Part shown: one piece after another, positions 58,201-64,000 of the stretch | Layout: every line of letters begins with the position of its first letter | Position numbering within the stretch: the stretch's first letter is position 1 | Assembly (NCBI RefSeq): GCF_018991925.1 | Contig: NW_024744357.1 | Coordinates: 2,809,409 to 2,873,408, forward strand | Direction: 5' to 3' | Length of the DNA: 64,000 nt | DNA from: Homarus americanus | Taxonomy: Eukaryota > Arthropoda > Malacostraca > Decapoda > Nephropidae | The notes under the pieces: model-generated | What the model was told of the DNA's origin: nothing | Databases searched by the model: none | What the model saw: the letters and a program-made list of their open reading frames with translations, nothing else | Made by a program: the position numbers and the translations under genes

Positions 58201-60108
58201 GTAGGATTGTGAGAAATGGAGGGAGGGAAGACAGGAGTGAGTGGTTGTGTGTTGGGAGGAAGGAAGGGGAGGACTTTGTGAAGGAGGGAGCCATGGAGGG
58301 ACTCACTGTGTGTTAGAAGAGAGGGAATAAGAAAGCTTCAAGTCACTCCCACATGCACTACATAACATATCCATTCATTTAGTTCTTCGATCACAGTCAA
58401 TATTTATCTTTATTTTACACTTACAATTGCTTCCATTCCTTGCCCAATTTTAAGCTACTCATTATGTTATCTGTAATTCGCATATATACAGTCCTTCACG
58501 TCATTCGTCTAACATCCTCAGAGATCCCCGTACCATGAAATATCTTAACTTTTCAGTCTCGTTTCACTTACTTTATCTGAGTCATACACCCCTGCCACTA
58601 TTCTATATTCCTCACCTCCTCCTCTGGTATTCACGCCATCCGCCGATTTTCGAAGGTGGCAACAAGGGCTCGACTCGTGTCCAAGGTTCTCGTTCGTTGA
58701 ATGATACTCGAGAAGGGATCACACCTCCAGCTCCGACGTTTTTTGTTACCCGCGGCGACTCGCAAGAGGATGTGGGGGAACTATTCTCAGTCAGTCCCTT
58801 GATGTATCTGAGGACAAGAGGTTTGAACAGAAAAGTATAAAGAGTTTAAGTTTTAAGGCGTTGTCACTGGAACATCCGAGTATTGACACCACAGGCACAA
58901 TGTTGTCAGTAGTCCCCTGACAACACATCATGGTTAGAAGCATAAGTAAAATAGAAGAAGTCACAAAACTGATGAAGACGTCAAAATAGTAATCAGGTGA
59001 CTGACTCCTGACCAATAACTGCTGGGTCCCAATAATGGCTGGATGGAGGTAAATAATTCGCCCTGGATGGTACTGCCTCCTCGTCCATCTGGCCCAACAA
59101 CAGCTACACACTGAGCACAATATGTCCATCAGCTGCTACACAACACTAAGCAACTGTTTGGAACAAGCAGATGAATGGCTCCTGGCTAACGTTGCCTCCA
59201 TGGCCAATAGCTGCTGGGCGTTTGAGAATAGTGAGGAGTTGGCTGCAGAAAATTAGTTGGTAGGATGTGTTGTCCCTCTCGTGTGGCCAATAGCTGGTGG
59301 CCACCAGGAATAATGACAACTGTGGAGGAAGATGATTGGATGTTTTGTGAGGTTGTTGGGCAGTGTATTGTGTGGAGCTGCCGTGTGTGGACTCGTGCAG
59401 GGAAATGTTTGATTTGTATATTACTTGTTGACTTATTTAACTTTATGTTCCATGTAAATTTTACATGCTTGTTTATGTGTGTGTGTATGTGTATTTGCCT
59501 GTCAGCATGTCTGGCTGTCTCAGTCTGTTTGTTTGACTGTCTGTAAAGTAAATGAGTTTGTGTGTGTATTTGCATTTGTGTATGTACAGCATGTGAGATT
59601 ATGAACTCAGTTGTATATAAGAATTTATGTATACTGTATATTTTATGAGTTCATGCATGAGTGAATCTGTGCATAAAATGTATATACGTGTATACATAGT
59701 CCAGTGTATACAACCAGACCTGTATCAGTCATTATTATATATCGTAATGTTATTGTAGACCTACGTATTTATAGTCACTTGTAGTAATTACTTGAAGACA
59801 TTTTAAGTGCCAATTTTTCTCGAAACAGAGGAGTGGCTGTTTGTACTGTGTTTGGGGTAACACTTTATCTTACTGTATGTATATATGTGCAGATAACAAG
59901 TTAATTATGGATAAGCAATAGTTATGAGCTCCCGTGATGAGAGAGACTGTATACCCACCCAAGACCAGTGTCAGACTGAAGTCTCTAGGGCCACTGTTAC
60001 CAAATTTACGTCTGGGTTTTGAGAGGTTAGACTTAGAAACTTGGCCTCTGGTCCTGTTGTGAGCGAAGGGTTATTGGATATGTTGCTGTGTTTGTTTGCT
60101 GTGTTTGT
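58201..60108. other. Unique DNA, no gene recognised
   Basis: The frames 58535-58840 +, 58791-59129 - and 59186-59575 - show no recognisable family. Three CCAATARCTG phrases (59,010, 59,203 and 59,288) recur without a fixed period. A GT-rich patch lies at 59,468-59,575. Confidence 0.45.
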
Positions 60109-61165
60109 ACCACTCTAACACAAACACACATCACTTCTTAACACCGTGTACCACTCTAACACAAACACACGTCATTGGCAGGTGGTAGCACTCAACAGGC
60201 ACCCGTCATGTGTGACACCGTTGGTGGCATCTGAAACAGACGTCAAAACTTTGGGCATGGTGGCCATCTGAAGACAGACACTGGTGTGCAGATTGGACAG
60301 AAGATGGATATCAGGGGGCTGTTGTCAGGAGCAGGTGTGCAGACACGTCAGCTGTGGGTGTTGCCCATCCTGGAGCCGTCAGCTATTGCAGATGTGCTTG
60401 CTCTAACACAGCTTCTTGACAGGTGTTATCTGGCACAGACACGTCAGCTGTTGACATGGGTGGCAACTCACAACAGACACGTTTGAAAACTGACTGACAG
60501 GTTGGCACAGATCTGATCAAAGCTGTGGGCAGGTTCTGGGCAGATGAATCTGACATGGGTGTATCACAAACAGATGGCGTCAGAAGCAGGTTCTGAGATG
60601 GCTGTGGGCAAAAACAGATGAAGTCAGAACTTGGATGGTGGCCATCTGAGACGTGATCAAAACAGTGACAGACGTCAAAGGCATCTGACACAGACCCGGC
60701 TATTGAGCATGGGTGCCATCCTGGCACAGACTGCATGGGTGTGCCCATCTCTCAAGCACAGACACAGCATCACTTCTTGACAGGTGGTACTTATCACAAC
60801 ACAGGCACATGTCAAAGCTGTGGCACAGGTGTTAGCATCTGACATGGCATCAGCTGTGGCATGGTGTTGCCCATCTGACACAGACACGCGTCTGGCCTGT
60901 GACAGGTGGTAGCATCTCAACACGCGTCGCTAGCCAACGCAGGTGTGCCACTCACCAACACAGAGCACGTCAAAAAGCTGTGACACCCAGGTGATGCCAC
61001 TCTGCTTACAAACACATATCACTTCTTAACACCGTGTACCACTCTAACACAAACACACATCACTTCTTAACACCGTGTACCACTCTAACACAAACACGCA
61101 TCACTTCTTAACACCGTGTACCACTCTAACACACATCACTTCTTAACACCGTGTACCATTGTAAC
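60109..61165. repeat. ~41-bp minisatellite with intact edges and diverged centre
   Basis: At both ends (60,110-60,175 and 61,010-61,160) near-identical 41-bp units occur, with ACTTCTTAACACCGTGTACC then ACTCTAACACAAACACACAT. Between them, 60,180-61,010 holds strongly diverged phrases such as CATCTGACACAGACACGTCA and GACAGGTGGTAGCATCT with similar spacing, apparently the same family in decay. Frames through it are not conserved. Confidence 0.8.
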
Positions 61166-61236
61166 ATTATATTACTCTCATGTTTCAGGTAAGGGAGTGT
61201 CACAGCAGAACAGGTGGTCGTAACTCTCTGTATGCA
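61166..61236 (+). promoter_or_regulatory. Recursive-splice-like site and 48-bp mini-exon candidate
   Basis: ATTACTCTCATGTTTCAG is followed directly by GTAAGG at 61,189: an acceptor fused to a donor, the form of a recursive splice (ratchet) site known from long arthropod introns. Another strong donor, GTAAGTAAT, begins at 61,237. The intervening 48 bp is open in only one frame (VRECHSRTGGRNSLYA). It is on the same strand as the candidate exon at 27.5 kb. Confidence 0.35.
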
Positions 61237-61659
61237 GTAAGTAATAACTAACTTGGGCTGTGTCTCTTTCTCCCGTTACTTAGGTTGGGTTAATTTTTGT
61301 GTAATGCAAGACTTAACGTACCGTGAACCTTTGATTAATTAGATTCCACACCCGGTAACTGGGAGCCAACTAGGAGTGAACTTGTCTTAACCATCAATTC
61401 CGGTAACTGGGAAACGCCATACCGGTAACTTGGGAGTCAATTTTATCTCAGTGACTCTCTTTATCTCTTACTTTATCTCCTTCCCTCTTTATTTCTTCCT
61501 CTCTTTCTATCTCCCCCTCCTTAACCTCCTCTTCCTCTCCTCTTTCTCCTCGTAATAACCTTCTCTTCCTCTTCTTGTTAATCTCTTCCTACTGTTCGTA
61601 TTATCATTCTTTTTCCTTCTCCTTCACTTCTCTCCTCTTTTCACTGTTCTTATTAAAAT
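61237..61659. other. Unique DNA with degenerate CCGGTAACTGGGA phrases
   Basis: CCGGTAACTGGGAGC, CCGGTAACTGGGAAA and CCGGTAACTTGGGAG occur near 61,352, 61,391 and 61,422, a decayed three-copy repeat. 61,440-61,640 is CT-rich. No gene recognised. Confidence 0.6.
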
Positions 61660-61876
61660 GTTTGTTGCTGCTCTTAGTGACTCTTGTTGACTGAGTGTTT
61701 GTTGCTGCTCTTAGTGACTCTTGTTGACTGAGTGTTTGTTGCTGCTCTTAGTGACTCTTGTTGACTGAGTGTTTGTTGCTGCTCTTGGCGACTCTTGATG
61801 ATTGAGAGTTCGTTGAGTTCTCTTGACTGAGAGTTTATTAATGCTCTTGGCAACTCTTGATGGCTGAGAGTTTACC
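61660..61876. repeat. 37-bp minisatellite (GTTTGTTGCTGCTCTTAGTG)
   Basis: Four near-identical 37-bp copies: GTTTGTTGCTGCTCTTAGTG, then ACTCTTGTTGACTGAGT. Two diverged copies follow with GATGATTGAGAG and GATGGCTGAGAG. Confidence 0.93.

Positions 61877-63213
<1,337 letters not shown>

Positions 63214-63263
<50 letters not shown>
63214..63263. repeat. (TC)n microsatellite
   Basis: A pure TC run of 50 bp leading straight into the next array. Confidence 0.95.
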
Positions 63264-63265
<2 letters not shown>

Positions 63266-64000
63266 CTCATCTGTCTCACTATCTCACCTACCTGTCTCAC
63301 TATCTCACCTACCTGCCTCACTATCTCACCCTACCTGTCTCACTATCTCACCTGTCTGTCTCACTATCTCACCTACCTGTCTCACTTATCTCACCTACCT
63401 GTCTCACTATCTCACCTACCTGTCTCACTATCTCCCTACCTGTCTCACTATCTCCACCCACTGTCTCACTTATCTCACCTACCTGTCTCACTTATCTCAC
63501 CTACCTGTCTCACTATCTCACCTACCTGTCTCACTATCTCACCTACCTGTCTCAATTATCTCACCCATTCGTCTCACTATTCACCTATCTGTCTCACTAT
63601 CTCACCCACCTGTTCCACTATCTCACCTACCTGTCTCACTATCTCACCTACCTGTCTCACTATCTCACCTACCTGTCTCACTATCTCACCTACCTGTCTC
63701 ACTATCTCACCTATCTGTCTCACTATCTCACCTACCTGTCTCACTATCTCACCTACCTGTCTCACTTATCCTACCTACCTGCCTCACTATCTCACCTACC
63801 TGTCTCACTATCTCACCTACCTGTCTCACTATCTCACCACCCGTCTTCACTATCTCACCTACCTGTCTCACTATCACACCTACCTGTCTCACTATCTCAC
63901 CAACCTGTCTCACTATCTCACCTACCTGTCTCACTATCTCACCTACCTGTCTCACTATCACCTACCTGTCTCACTATTATCTTACCTACCTGTCTCACTA
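63264..64000. repeat. 21-bp minisatellite (CTCACCTACCTGTCTCACTA), continues past window
   Basis: Unit CTCACCTACCTGTCTCACTA plus T, 21 bp, about 35 copies with occasional one-base slips. It is still running at the window end. The 21-bp period yields periodic minus-strand frames (RQVGEIV) that are not genes. Confidence 0.95.

Noticed and set aside
56783..58306. 507-codon minus-strand frame with PANSYPSP periodicity
   Set aside because: Derived from the G-rich minisatellite, with irregular unit lengths and no conserved phase.

Overview
This is eukaryotic nuclear DNA, most likely from an arthropod and quite possibly a decapod crustacean. The reasons are (TTAGG)n/(CCTAA)n telomere-type repeats (15.55 kb and 55.80 kb), a CR1/Jockey-like LINE remnant, Tc1-, pogo/Tigger- and ISXO2/Merlin-type transposon remnants, a tRNA-like SINE, and a very high load of micro- and minisatellites. 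The exact taxon is inference. There are no bacterial-style genes, operons, rRNA genes or CRISPR arrays. I could not confirm any intact protein-coding gene.

Layout. 1-4.5 kb: AT-rich unique DNA with a Tc1-like transposase fragment (0.74-1.08 kb) and a decayed LINE reverse transcriptase (3.09-3.96 kb). 4.5-12.95 kb: a 26-bp satellite with two levels of higher-order structure (a 78-bp trimer and a ~1,795-bp unit). Its right-hand 2.5 kb switches to a variant carrying AATAAA in most units. 13-24 kb: unique DNA with two pogo/Tigger-like miniature elements, a TTAGG block, a SINE-like element beside a 122-bp-arm hairpin, and a 38-bp repeat rich in TGACG motifs. 24-25 kb: a CpG-rich promoter-like patch followed by a broken ISXO2-like transposase gene. 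27.5 kb: a candidate short exon (ATG plus GTAAGT donor). 30.1-32.7 kb: a 22/45-bp satellite. 37.4-40.2 kb: three minisatellites (26, 18 and 46 bp). 40.35-53.26 kb: a 12.9-kb array of an 18/19-bp unit. 53.3-58.2 kb: polypyrimidine/polypurine tracts, a 21-bp repeat, a second telomere-like tract and a G-rich minisatellite. 58.2-64 kb: 41-, 37- and 21-bp repeats, a 271-bp pure (GT)n, and a recursive-splice-like site.

By my rough sum, nearly half the window is tandem repeat. The very long reading frames (up to about 2,300 codons at 46.4-53.5 kb, and many at 4.5-10.4 kb) arise because the repeat units contain few or no stop codons. They should not be annotated as genes. The most useful points for follow-up are: the ISXO2-like pseudogene and its promoter-like upstream patch; the 12.9-kb array in which most units resemble a 3' splice acceptor; the 2.5-kb array of AATAAA signals; the nested structure of the 26-bp satellite; and the possibility that 27.5-61.2 kb is one long repeat-filled intron. 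Many one-base slips inside repeats and pseudogenes could be real decay or long-read consensus errors. That cannot be decided from the sequence alone.
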